Source of the DNA: a virus
Direction: 5' to 3' (one strand)
Length of the DNA: 61,602 nt
Virus record (IMG/VR): IMGVR_UViG_3300046167_000543
Location: 1 to 61,602 of that record
Shown: piece by piece, positions 1 to 9,235 of the stretch
Position numbering within the stretch: the first letter of the stretch is position 1
Layout: every line of letters begins with the position of its first letter
The notes under the pieces: generated by a model
Databases searched by the model: none
What the model saw: the letters and a program-made list of their open reading frames with translations, nothing else
What the model was told of the DNA's origin: nothing
Translations under genes and position numbers: made by a program

Positions 1-137
1 TTATCTAACTTAGCTTGCAGTCTAGCTTTTTCTTTAGCAGCTGCTCTAGCTCTTCTTTTAGCTGAAGACGCGCCAAACAAACCACCTAAAAGACTACCAC
101 CAGCAGATATTAAACCAGCTGTTACTACTCCTGCCAT
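1..137 (-). CDS. Internal virion protein, N-terminal part (gene continues at 61602)
   Basis: First 45 codons of a protein cut by the window edge. It starts at the ATG at 137 with a small/hydrophobic Ala-Gly-rich N terminus (MAGVVTAGLISAGGSLLGG), then a Lys/Arg/Ala-rich stretch. Joining base 1 to base 61602 keeps the frame and reads into the ORF ending at 61065, giving 224 residues. Small proteins with a Gly/Ala-rich start and a Gln/Ala-rich helical body are typical internal or ejection proteins of podovirus-like phages. That role is inferred from the family look and the position beside the giant virion protein. The start overlaps the end of the upstream cupin-like gene by 13 nt. Confidence 0.7.
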   Translation of the reverse strand, partial: MAGVVTAGLISAGGSLLGGLFGASSAKRRARAAAKEKARLQAKLD

Positions 138-583
138 AATTTTTCTTTTTTATTATATTCTTCTATAGTTATAGAGTACAAAGACTCTTCTATTTTTTTT
201 ATTTCTCTTGTGTTCGTAGGGTTTTTATGTATGTTTATGAACACACAATCTTCTTTACAAACTATAAATCTTTTAGCTCCTTTTATAGATTTTTCATAGC
301 AAGGTGCTATATGCTCAACAGTTTCTCCGTTTGTTGTAACTAATATTTTACCAGATAATAAAAACCAAAAATGATCTGTATGATGTATAGCACTTATAAC
401 AAAAGAATTTTTTTTCATTTGCATTTTTCTCATGTACAAACCATCAGAAAAATCATGTGATATAGGTATAAAATCGTTATTCACAAGCTCTTTACCGTTT
501 CCATGTATATGCTCAATGTGGTTGTTTTTTATAAATATATTTTGTAAAGCCTCTAATTTTTGTTTAAAATTATCTAATTCCAT
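125..583 (-). CDS. Cupin-like protein in the virion operon
   Basis: 152 residues. The middle resembles a cupin barrel: a His-rich strand with H67, H68 and H71, then FWFLLSGKILV (about 72-82), then a second half ending with H119. The pattern fits the metal-binding cupin motif H-x3-H...G, but the second cupin motif is weak and no substrate can be named. It sits between the tail/stabilisation genes and the internal virion protein. Its start overlaps the stop of the upstream gene by 1 nt, so it is translationally coupled in the late operon. It could be a virion-associated small-molecule or receptor-binding accessory rather than an enzyme. Confidence 0.55.
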   Translation of the reverse strand: MELDNFKQKLEALQNIFIKNNHIEHIHGNGKELVNNDFIPISHDFSDGLYMRKMQMKKNSFVISAIHHTDHFWFLLSGKILVTTNGETVEHIAPCYEKSIKGAKRFIVCKEDCVFINIHKNPTNTREIKKIEESLYSITIEEYNKKEKLWQE

Positions 584-1989
584 TAATAACTTGATTCTAC
601 ATACTGTGAAGACACGGCGAACAATTCCCTTGTCTTACCTCCAGCTCCAGCTACTTGCGTAGAGCTATCTGTACTTATAGTTACAGTTGCATAGTAACCT
701 TTTACACCCGTCATGTCATCTCCAAAAACAACCTCACCTTTTGTGGGCTGACTGCTATTAACTAAGTTGGCAAAGTATTTTCCTTCTTTGTTATAGAAAC
801 CAGCGTAGTATTGTATACCGTTATCTGTGTAAGCACCTTCGTCATAGCTATAAACTAAGTTTGAAGTATCATTTAATTCAAAGCTTCTAGCAGCGTTAAA
901 ACTGGAAACTTCCCATCCTGTAGACCCTTCGTAGTTAACTGTTTTAAATACTTTAGATAAACTAACTTGGGGGTTAAATACAAACGAAATTAATGAATCA
1001 GAATAAACCCCATAAAATATAGACCTATCGTTATTTTGAAGTGTTTCATTGTTATGACGCCATAACTGACCATCTTTAACGCTAAAATAATTGCTTTGCA
1101 CGCTGAAAGTTTGTTCAGGCTTATATGTATAAAAACTAGTCCAACCTCTAACAGACTCATCAAAAGCTAAAGTTTGGTATGTGTTTACAACATTAGAACC
1201 TTGCAGACTTAATACATATTGTTTAGTATAGATATCCCAAGCGCCAATAGCTTTTCCATTAACAGCTACAGTATCTAAATTTTTAAACTCATCTCTAAAA
1301 TAATCTATCATACCATAGTTAGATATCTCTGTAAGACCATCTTGAGACAAACGCATTACAGCATTTCTATTTTTATCTGTGAAGTATTTTCTATAACCAT
1401 ATACAGCAAAGCTCTCTGGGTTTTTACTAATACCGAAGTTACCAGCATAAGGTACTATCTGACCTATAACTAGGTTAAGCGTACTAACAGCAGATCCTTG
1501 TCCTTCAGCAGAGTATATAGCGTCTTTATCTATTAAAGCTCTACTAACTTTATTCTCTTGGAATATGACAAGGTTTGTGTCTTCAGCATATAGTTTTTGT
1601 ATACTACCATTTGCAGGATCTACAGATCTAGTTATATCTTCACCTACGCTAAATACATTAGTATCATTAACACCTGTTCTAGAATTAAACACACCAGAGT
1701 ATATCATACTGTTGGTTCTAAAAGAAGCGTTGGGTTCTGTTTCTACTAAATACGCTTTAACACCTAAATCAACAATAACGTTATTATAACCTCCTCGTAT
1801 TCTTGCTTCTTCAATAGCCCAGCTATCTGCTTGCACAGCATTAGAAACTTGAGGATAAGCACCCGCTATACCAGTTGGAACACCGGTAGAACCATTCCAG
1901 ACTGGTGGTGTGGTATCATCAGCATTTTGTGGTGCTGTCTTCTTTAATAAAAAAGAGTTAAAATATTTTACTTCTACTATTGCTGCCAT
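583..1989 (-). CDS. Virion structural / tail protein
   Basis: 468 residues, almost entirely predicted beta by eye, with evenly spaced aromatic and Gly-Asn turns as in beta-propeller or tail-hub proteins. There is no signal peptide, membrane segment or recognisable catalytic motif. It lies 3 nt downstream of the 1429-residue tail protein and is probably a partner of it in the tail hub, nozzle or stabilisation complex. The function is inferred from position and composition. I recall similar paired proteins in marine podovirus-like phages, without an experimentally assigned role. Confidence 0.55.
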   Translation of the reverse strand: MAAIVEVKYFNSFLLKKTAPQNADDTTPPVWNGSTGVPTGIAGAYPQVSNAVQADSWAIEEARIRGGYNNVIVDLGVKAYLVETEPNASFRTNSMIYSGVFNSRTGVNDTNVFSVGEDITRSVDPANGSIQKLYAEDTNLVIFQENKVSRALIDKDAIYSAEGQGSAVSTLNLVIGQIVPYAGNFGISKNPESFAVYGYRKYFTDKNRNAVMRLSQDGLTEISNYGMIDYFRDEFKNLDTVAVNGKAIGAWDIYTKQYVLSLQGSNVVNTYQTLAFDESVRGWTSFYTYKPEQTFSVQSNYFSVKDGQLWRHNNETLQNNDRSIFYGVYSDSLISFVFNPQVSLSKVFKTVNYEGSTGWEVSSFNAARSFELNDTSNLVYSYDEGAYTDNGIQYYAGFYNKEGKYFANLVNSSQPTKGEVVFGDDMTGVKGYYATVTISTDSSTQVAGAGGKTRELFAVSSQYVESSY

Positions 1990-1992
1990 AAA

Positions 1993-4900
1993 TTAAGTAT
2001 ATAAACAACGTGTTACAGTTCCAGTTCTTACAGCAGATGTTGTGAATGTAGCTGTATAAGCGCCTTGATTGGTATATTCAGGATTACTAACATCTGTGCT
2101 AGATGTATTTATAAGTTGCATTCTTCTAAATCTTTTTACTGCTTGACTTGTAAATGTAGCTTCGTTAACTAAATTAATATCAGTATAAAGCTGTGTTACG
2201 TACTTAGCAAACGGCTCTGCGGCATAGTAATTAATACCTGTAGATGTAAATGTAGAGCTACAAGTGCTGTTGTTGGCTATTTGATACCTGTAAACACCCG
2301 GGTTAGTACCGTAATCAGGCGCTATATTTGATTCAGGCGCGCTAAAATCATGCACATACACCTTGCTTGTTTTTGTAGTTAAAGGCGTGTTAGGACCACT
2401 AGGACTATTACAGCCAAATCTTTGTTCTAACTCATACGTGCCTGTTTTAGAAAAGAAACCAAACTGTTCCCAAGGGACTTGCCCAATAGATCTACCAACG
2501 TCAAGTCCACCACCACTAAGATTTCCAAGTATTATTCTATATTCTCCATTTGTATTAAACGCAAATACTTGACCTGAATAGGCCGGATCATATGTACCAG
2601 TAGTGCTAGGTGTTCTTCTAACAAGATGAAGACCTTGCGCGAAGTTTTGTGGATCATAATTGCTTGTGTTAGAGATTAAACCTCTATCTGTTCCACCAGG
2701 ATTAAAATCCCAATCCCAAGTACTTGTCGTAGCGCTAGCGTCTAAAGTAGTGTTTGAAATGTCTACAGCTGTTTGCCAGCTAGAGCTTGAATCAGCTCTA
2801 TACTGTATAGCATATCTAGTGTTTAAATGAGGAACTTTATCATCTGCTCTACTAGTAAGTCTTGGTATTAAATTATTTGTGTTTATACCTTCTACCCATA
2901 CGTAAAAAGTACCTCCTGTAGTAAGACCACTACTAAAAGTTTGATTAGTGAAAGTACCACTACCACCTTGAGGCGCTACGTTTGGCTGACAAACATCTCT
3001 CTGTAGAGTTGTATTTGTAGATGTTGGGGCTTGGAAACCAAATAGAAAGTCTCTTGCTGTTATGCCAGATCCACCGTCTAAATAATTAGGTATATTAGCT
3101 GTAAGGTTTGTAGTGTTGTTAGCAAACCAAAGCGCTACACCATCTCCATCGTTTATTGTTTTACCGCCATTAATGTTAAAATCTGAATCTACAGCTGGTT
3201 CAGTAAAGTTAACTATAAAAGTATTTGACACACATAAGCCTCCAGCGTCACAAGTCTGCAAAGTAAATTGTCCAGTTCCTATTGCCGCGGCAGATGTGTT
3301 TATAACTCTAGTACCGTTATTAGTTAAACTAAAAATACCAGCAGGTGACTGAGCTGTTATAGTGTGTGTTATATCATCTGTAGATTGGCCGCCAGAAGGA
3401 TTTGAGCCGTTAACAGCATTTATTGTAGATATAATTATTTCAGTTCCTTTTGTAACATTTATAGGGCTAGTATTTGAAATGCTTGGAGCTATATTTAATA
3501 ATTGACCTTGTTTAGTTATATTAGGATCTGAATCATTAACTCTAAAAGTAAATGTATATACATATCCATTTGGATTATCGTAATAAAAATAAGCTCCACT
3601 AGCTGTTGTTATGTCATAGGTATTAGCTGTACCACCAGTAGTAAATGTAAATTTAGAAGTTACATCGTTTCCAAATTGATCAAAAACACTTTCAAGCGTT
3701 GCAGACGAAGGTGTTATTTGAGCACCAAGATTATTTACAAAATAAAAATCATTAACAATAACAGTTCCAGGTGCATCTGCTTCATCTAAAGTAAAATTCC
3801 AAGCGTCAATACCAGTAGCATCTGTATTGCCACCACTGGAACTAATAGCTGTATTAAGTTCTGATAAAAGACCAGATGTAGCTGTTTCCCAAAATATATC
3901 TAATCTAGATATTGTTGGTAACGTTTCTAAAACATTTAAGTTTTCAAACTTCTCATACACTGTATTAGTATTAGCGTAACCAGCGTTTACAATACCAAAT
4001 TGACCTGCTGGTGTTTGTGAAGTAACAAACTCTGCTATAAAAGGATTTGATTCAGATCTAAAAAAAGAATAATAAGGACTGTTGGTAGAAGTAACAGGTA
4101 TAACGTCGTTAGCTCCAGCTTTAAATTGCAAAACATCAAAAGCATCAAATAAATCTTCAATTTGATTTACAGTAAAAGATTTTCTACCTGGAAAATATTG
4201 TTCGTTACCAACATTGCTAAATTCTATATTAGTGTTAACAACTCTACCAAAAAGTCTAACAGAACTTCTAAACTGTTTATCTTGAGCTCCAACTTCTGTT
4301 AAATCTCTAGGTACTTTATTTATATTGTCATTCAACAATGTTATAAATGTAGCGTTTTGATCTAATGGGTTTGTTGGTGTTGTAACTGGTGGGTTTCCAT
4401 TTGTCCAATATGGCTGACCTTTCATAGCGCCAGCTGTGTATACGTTATAATAATCTTGCTCAACTTGTTTTACTACAATCTTATAACTATACCAACCAAG
4501 TGGTTTATATTCTGTACTACTGGTATCACCATTATATAAACCAGGTATACCGATAGATTCATTTTTATCAAATCCAACTCCTGTAAGAATACTATTAAAA
4601 GAAACTTTTAATGAATCTCCAGCAAAAGTTATTGAATCACTACTAGCGTTATAAGGCAAATAAACAGTATCAGCTCCAAAGCCAGTACCGCTAGATTCGT
4701 TGGTATTACTAGATAATACAGTTGTAGACTGTCTACCATATCTATCTGCTAAAACTATTCCAACTTGATAATTTCTGTTTTGTTTTAAAGTATGGTTTGG
4801 ATATTCTATTCTTGATTTAGCGTTTCCATATGTAGAGCTACTAGTTAATTTTTCAGTAACACCTATTTGGTAATCAATACCAGAAGGTGGCGTATGTTTA

Positions 4901-6282
4901 TTTTGAAAATTACTATAAACAATTCTATTACTAATAACCTCTTGACCAAAAGCTTTTACTGGAATTTTATCGTAAACCCTTGTTATTTCATCAGAAGGTA
5001 AAGTTTTAAAAGGTTTAGTAGATAAATAATTATATTCAAGAACTGTATCTGTACCTGACAAGGTATCAACTTGTACAGTATCAACAACTTGAACAGCTAA
5101 CCCATCTGATTCTTTATACAATATATCTATTTCAGTAATTAAATACTTAGAAGATAAATTAGCTTTTGTATCAGGTAATGGTATTTGCAAACCTATCTGA
5201 GTAACTTTATTTTCCATAAACTCTACAACTGTACTTGTAAAAGTTTGGCGTTCATCACCTTCAATAAAATAACCATCTTGTTTAGGTATAAAAGCAACTT
5301 GCGTAAATGGAGCTAGTATAGAATATTCACCGTCTACAAATTTAAATCTATAACTAAATCTTACAAATTTATCTTCTAAATATTGAGGATCTCCAGAAAA
5401 ATCTGGATTATAATATGGATTTAAAGTAGTTCCGTCTGGTAAAAATTCACTACTTACGTCTTGCATTGTTGTCTGTGTAGCTGCGAGGGTAAAACTTAAT
5501 ATTTCTAAAGCAGATATAGAGTTAGCTTGATTAAACGTTACAACTCCTGTGCTTGGAACAAAGTTAACTACAGTAGTGTTAGCAGCTACACCTGTACCGG
5601 TAACTGTAGCACCAACAAGAATATTACCAGTGGTAGAAGTTATTATAGCTGTTGTTGAATTTGATGTGGTAAGAGTTACAACACCGGTTCCAGTAACTTC
5701 TTCTTGTATTAACTCAATAGGTTTATAAGGATTATACTTAGATACAGATATTTGATCTTCAGTAGTATAATAAGTAGGAGTAGTTAATCTTTGAGGATTT
5801 GCTAAATCAACGTTTATTTTTCTAGGTTGATTTCTATTGTCTGTAAAGAATAATAAATTTTCTAATAAGTTTACACCTATAATAGGTCTATCTTTAGAAA
5901 AATTTAAAAAAGCTCCTTCAACTAATTTTGTTACAATATCTCCTTTTATATTATAAGAAAAAATACAATTTTTAGCTGATGGGTTATATGTTGATTGTCC
6001 TAAAGGTCTCGGATCTTCTTCATCTGTAAAAAATAAATATACAGTATTGTTAAATTCGTCAACAAAATAACCTATACATTCATCTACATCATAACCAGCT
6101 ATAGTTGTAAAGTTAACAACAATTGAGTTGCCAAGTACATTTTCTAACGCGCCGACATCATCACCTTCTGACTTACTAACCTGTATGTTTACAGCGTTGC
6201 GATATTCACCTTGTGGTATAAGTCTAGCATCAAGGTCTTTGTTCATCTTTGATTTGATGAACGCGTTTTTAACTTCAGCCAT
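1993..6282 (-). CDS. Large tail protein (stabilisation/tail-hub type)
   Basis: 1429 residues. The N terminus (MAEVKNAFIKSKMNKDLD, then a region rich in EYRNAVNIQVS-like motifs and GALENVLGN) resembles a family annotated as stabilisation or tail proteins in Bacteroidota and uncultured marine phages. This is recalled similarity. The long middle is Thr/Ser/Asn-rich. The C-terminal third contains Ig/cadherin-like beta segments (around residues 940-1080, with repeated Thr/Ile-rich strands), suited to surface binding. It sits 6 nt after the connector/ring protein gene. The most likely place is the distal tail or tail hub, contacting the cell surface. Confidence 0.6.
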   Translation of the reverse strand: MAEVKNAFIKSKMNKDLDARLIPQGEYRNAVNIQVSKSEGDDVGALENVLGNSIVVNFTTIAGYDVDECIGYFVDEFNNTVYLFFTDEEDPRPLGQSTYNPSAKNCIFSYNIKGDIVTKLVEGAFLNFSKDRPIIGVNLLENLLFFTDNRNQPRKINVDLANPQRLTTPTYYTTEDQISVSKYNPYKPIELIQEEVTGTGVVTLTTSNSTTAIITSTTGNILVGATVTGTGVAANTTVVNFVPSTGVVTFNQANSISALEILSFTLAATQTTMQDVSSEFLPDGTTLNPYYNPDFSGDPQYLEDKFVRFSYRFKFVDGEYSILAPFTQVAFIPKQDGYFIEGDERQTFTSTVVEFMENKVTQIGLQIPLPDTKANLSSKYLITEIDILYKESDGLAVQVVDTVQVDTLSGTDTVLEYNYLSTKPFKTLPSDEITRVYDKIPVKAFGQEVISNRIVYSNFQNKHTPPSGIDYQIGVTEKLTSSSTYGNAKSRIEYPNHTLKQNRNYQVGIVLADRYGRQSTTVLSSNTNESSGTGFGADTVYLPYNASSDSITFAGDSLKVSFNSILTGVGFDKNESIGIPGLYNGDTSSTEYKPLGWYSYKIVVKQVEQDYYNVYTAGAMKGQPYWTNGNPPVTTPTNPLDQNATFITLLNDNINKVPRDLTEVGAQDKQFRSSVRLFGRVVNTNIEFSNVGNEQYFPGRKSFTVNQIEDLFDAFDVLQFKAGANDVIPVTSTNSPYYSFFRSESNPFIAEFVTSQTPAGQFGIVNAGYANTNTVYEKFENLNVLETLPTISRLDIFWETATSGLLSELNTAISSSGGNTDATGIDAWNFTLDEADAPGTVIVNDFYFVNNLGAQITPSSATLESVFDQFGNDVTSKFTFTTGGTANTYDITTASGAYFYYDNPNGYVYTFTFRVNDSDPNITKQGQLLNIAPSISNTSPINVTKGTEIIISTINAVNGSNPSGGQSTDDITHTITAQSPAGIFSLTNNGTRVINTSAAAIGTGQFTLQTCDAGGLCVSNTFIVNFTEPAVDSDFNINGGKTINDGDGVALWFANNTTNLTANIPNYLDGGSGITARDFLFGFQAPTSTNTTLQRDVCQPNVAPQGGSGTFTNQTFSSGLTTGGTFYVWVEGINTNNLIPRLTSRADDKVPHLNTRYAIQYRADSSSSWQTAVDISNTTLDASATTSTWDWDFNPGGTDRGLISNTSNYDPQNFAQGLHLVRRTPSTTGTYDPAYSGQVFAFNTNGEYRIILGNLSGGGLDVGRSIGQVPWEQFGFFSKTGTYELEQRFGCNSPSGPNTPLTTKTSKVYVHDFSAPESNIAPDYGTNPGVYRYQIANNSTCSSTFTSTGINYYAAEPFAKYVTQLYTDINLVNEATFTSQAVKRFRRMQLINTSSTDVSNPEYTNQGAYTATFTTSAVRTGTVTRCLYT

Positions 6283-6288
6283 TTAATT

Positions 6289-7503
6289 TTAGTGTTTAAT
6301 CCATTTAGATTTACCTCGCATAACTTGAACTATTTCGTTTAGTTTGATATTAGACAAACGTATTTTAGCATTGCGAAGCTTAGCACTTCTTTCTTTTTTA
6401 AGTCTCTGAACTACATACTCAGGTTGGTTTATTCTAGTAGAAACTATAGCGTGTAGTATATAAGCATAAATAGCTTCTTCAGCCATTTTAGGTATTTTGC
6501 TATCTGTATCTAAAGCTAGACCGTCAGATATATATTCAAAGTTTATAATTCTATCTACCAAATCATTAGAAAAAGACATGGTGTTAGTTCTTTCGTTTAT
6601 ATTAAAGAAACCATTTAGATTAGCATATTGAGGGTCTATACCATATTGTTGACCATATGCTAAAGAATAATCGTTATAAAATTCAGCAGCTCCTAAATCA
6701 TTAGCGAGTTCAGTTCTGTTTTTTAAACCGTTAGTATTCCACCTGTCATCTATAATAGAACTTCCAGATTGTATATTATTGTCGAACGAGTCTTGTATAG
6801 GTACGCCTTCTGTGTCTTGAACCGGTAGATCAGTTGGGCTTTGATGAAGTGTATTTGAAGGCATTATGATATGCTGAGCGCCTGAGCTATCAACCCAATA
6901 TACGTTAGTGTAGTTTACATAGTCTTGTGGTAGTGGAACGCTTAAGCTATGTGGTATTGTTAGTTCTTGTGATTTAATACTTTTTAAAGTATCATAACTA
7001 AACTCTTGCAAACCTCTTTTAGCGTGAAATATAACATCAGTTCTTTTGACGCTTGGTATTAGTTTACCAGCACCAACATAAGCTATTTGAAAATTGTTTA
7101 TAATATCATTTAAAGACACATAAGAATAAGAACCCCAGTTATCTTCTACAACATCACCAAAAGCTTTTTCAGCAACTGTATTACCGTAATTACCACCATC
7201 TAATTTTTTAAGCTGCACTACTACATATGTGTTAGCGGCTAGCTCAGCTGTTATTGTTATTGTATTACCCGAAACAGTATAATCGCTAGTATACTCAGTA
7301 TATGTACCAGCTAAACCCGTTGGGCTTGTATATAATTTGAAATTGTTTTGACTGTAGCTAGGTGTTGAGGAAGATACAGCGTAAAATATTAAGTTAGTAT
7401 CAAAGGTTGTAGTAAAAGCTTCGCCACCACCAACAGTGCCAACCGCTTGAAAGCTTTGTGCGCCTTCGTAGTATTGTCTATTATTTTCTGTAAGTAATGC
7501 CAT
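6289..7503 (-). CDS. Virion structural protein, connector/tail ring
   Basis: 404 residues. The N-terminal part is beta-rich (Thr/Ser/Tyr strands, about 20-110). The middle and C-terminal parts are mixed, and a helical Arg/Lys-rich end (RLKKERSAKLRNAKIRL) suggests contact with DNA or a portal ring. It lies between the short connector-like protein and the large tail protein with 3-6 nt spacing. Gene order suggests a head-to-tail connector or tail tubular protein. No motif proves this. Confidence 0.5.
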   Translation of the reverse strand: MALLTENNRQYYEGAQSFQAVGTVGGGEAFTTTFDTNLIFYAVSSSTPSYSQNNFKLYTSPTGLAGTYTEYTSDYTVSGNTITITAELAANTYVVVQLKKLDGGNYGNTVAEKAFGDVVEDNWGSYSYVSLNDIINNFQIAYVGAGKLIPSVKRTDVIFHAKRGLQEFSYDTLKSIKSQELTIPHSLSVPLPQDYVNYTNVYWVDSSGAQHIIMPSNTLHQSPTDLPVQDTEGVPIQDSFDNNIQSGSSIIDDRWNTNGLKNRTELANDLGAAEFYNDYSLAYGQQYGIDPQYANLNGFFNINERTNTMSFSNDLVDRIINFEYISDGLALDTDSKIPKMAEEAIYAYILHAIVSTRINQPEYVVQRLKKERSAKLRNAKIRLSNIKLNEIVQVMRGKSKWIKH

Positions 7504-7506
7504 GTG

Positions 7507-8274
7507 TTAGCTTTTTGCGTTTATATCGTTTTGTTGTATTTCAGCAGAAGCCGCTTGAACTATTTGAGGATCTCTTACTATTACACCTGAATATTGAAGT
7601 ATTCTAAGTATAACATTAACTTGCTCTGATGGCAATATTTCAAAATTTTGAGAACCTGTAGCGGTATAGTTGTATTGACCTAAAGATCCAGGGGTAAAAT
7701 TCCAAACTATATCTAATGGTTTTCTAATAAAAGAAGCTTTTATATTAGATGTTATTGATTTTGGATTTACAAATATATCATTGCTTTCGTATAAATATGT
7801 AGGAAATTGTTTTGTAGATTTTGTAAGTGGAGATCTTTCTATATTATAAAAGTCAAATCTTTGTAATCTTTGTAATTCTACTGGTAAACTAACAGAATCT
7901 TCATAAGTAACAGCTCCTAACATATAAAACGAAAATTCGTTTTGACCTGGATTATCGTTATAAACAACTGTAAATCCAGTTGTATCATCTAAAATTGGTA
8001 AACCAAATTCACCCGCGTTACCTGTATAAGGGCATGTACCTATACATTTAAAAGTAGATATTTTTTCGTCTACATTTGCTTGTCTATCAGCGTAATCGAC
8101 ATCCGCTTGTGGCACTCGTAATTGCTGGTTTAAATCATCAAAGTATTGTTCGAATATATCTAACTGAACCTGCGTAGCTGTTTTATTAAACTCGTCAGGT
8201 GTAATATAACCACGCTGTTCTTTATTGAGTATAAGTAAAACGGTTTGATATACAGTATTTACGTTTATTGCCAT
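7507..8274 (-). CDS. Head-tail connector / tail tubular-like protein
   Basis: 255 residues. The N terminus is helical (about residues 1-60: NTVYQTVLLILNKEQRGY then TPDEFNKTATQVQLDIFEQYF), followed by a beta-rich domain. This N-terminal helical signature recurs in marine and Bacteroidota podovirus-like structural proteins next to the portal and capsid genes, from memory. It is transcribed directly before the ring protein. A role as gatekeeper or adaptor below the portal is inferred from gene order. Confidence 0.5.
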   Translation of the reverse strand: MAINVNTVYQTVLLILNKEQRGYITPDEFNKTATQVQLDIFEQYFDDLNQQLRVPQADVDYADRQANVDEKISTFKCIGTCPYTGNAGEFGLPILDDTTGFTVVYNDNPGQNEFSFYMLGAVTYEDSVSLPVELQRLQRFDFYNIERSPLTKSTKQFPTYLYESNDIFVNPKSITSNIKASFIRKPLDIVWNFTPGSLGQYNYTATGSQNFEILPSEQVNVILRILQYSGVIVRDPQIVQAASAEIQQNDINAKS

Positions 8275-8293
8275 TTATATTTTTATTTATATA

Positions 8294-8314
8294 CAGGGCG
8301 CATTACACGCCCTG
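8294..8314. terminator. Intergenic perfect hairpin
   Basis: A perfect 7-bp stem (CAGGGCG / CGCCCTG) with a 7-nt loop lies in the 55-nt gap after the 8330-9157 gene. On the minus strand it is followed by an A/T mixture rather than a U-run, so it may be a weak or factor-dependent terminator, an mRNA processing site or a stability element. Confidence 0.5.
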
Positions 8315-8329
8315 ATATATTATTACATG

Positions 8330-9157
8330 TTATAGAAGTTTTTTCTCTATTGATTTGTAAACTTCAACACCCTCATCAGTTTTGAACCAAGCGGCCATCG
8401 CTGAATATGGGTTTTCTTCAAACGGTACGTTCATTAGTTTTCTTCCATTACTACCCCAAGTAAATGTTCTTTGATCTTGCGATAGTTTAACTATGCCAGA
8501 TTCCGCAGCAACGATTGCTATATTTCTGAGTTGTACGTTTTCGTCATTTGCTAATTCTAAAAACAAACTAGGGTTTTTCTTAGCGAACAATAATAAGTCT
8601 CGTTTAAGTTCTTTAGAACTCATCTTAGATACTTTAGAACCTAACTCAACACGCATTATAGCTTCTGATTGATCTACGTCCATTTCTCTCGCAGCGTTTA
8701 GTGCATCTACTTGAAGTTCAATAATATCTAGTTCGTCTTCAGCTTCTGCCACCGCGCTAAACTCTTCATACATTTTACCTCTTAACGGGTGGTATAATGA
8801 AAGTAGTTTTTGTAGGTTTTGTTTTTCTTTAGGAACTTGCAAAGATCCATTTTTAAACATTATATGCCCTAGTGTTGATTCTCCTTTTTGTTCTGAAACA
8901 AAAGGTGAGTCTTGATTAGTTGCATATCTTAATTCTTTTTGCACACCTGTTTTAGCGTCAAAATAAATTAAAGCATGTTTTCTTGTATGCCTACTGGGAA
9001 TAGTTAATGTTAAAGGTGATTTATTTCCTTTTAAATAATAAATTCTATCTTTAATTTCCCATTCAGGTTTGTTTGGTTTTTGTTCTACAGTTTTAGCCTT
9101 AACTGTTTTTTGAGGTGCAACCTCAGTTGTTTCTACTGCTTTAGCTTCTTTAGCCAT
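8330..9157 (-). CDS. Virion-associated protein downstream of the capsid gene
   Basis: 275 residues. A Lys/Thr/Glu-rich, probably disordered N terminus (1-30) is followed by a beta-rich domain (about 30-100) and a helical acidic/basic C-terminal half (about 120-275). No catalytic motif seen. It lies between two strong hairpins and directly after the major capsid gene, a usual place for head decoration or completion proteins. The role is unproven. Confidence 0.45.
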   Translation of the reverse strand: MAKEAKAVETTEVAPQKTVKAKTVEQKPNKPEWEIKDRIYYLKGNKSPLTLTIPSRHTRKHALIYFDAKTGVQKELRYATNQDSPFVSEQKGESTLGHIMFKNGSLQVPKEKQNLQKLLSLYHPLRGKMYEEFSAVAEAEDELDIIELQVDALNAAREMDVDQSEAIMRVELGSKVSKMSSKELKRDLLLFAKKNPSLFLELANDENVQLRNIAIVAAESGIVKLSQDQRTFTWGSNGRKLMNVPFEENPYSAMAAWFKTDEGVEVYKSIEKKLL

Positions 9158-9185
9158 GATATAATAAAATTAAATAGTTAATAAG

Positions 9186-9228
9186 GGTAAGTGTTACCCC
9201 TGAAATTACATCAGGGGTAAGTCTTACC
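9186..9228. terminator. Long hairpin just downstream of the major capsid gene
   Basis: The gap after the capsid stop holds a two-part hairpin. The inner stem is TTACCCCTG / CAGGGGTAA (9 perfect bp, 9-nt loop) and the outer stem is GGTAAG / CTTACC, separated by a 2x2 internal loop. No U-run follows on the minus strand. It may partly terminate or protect the capsid mRNA 3' end, raising capsid output over downstream genes. Confidence 0.6.
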
Positions 9229-9235
9229 TATGTAA

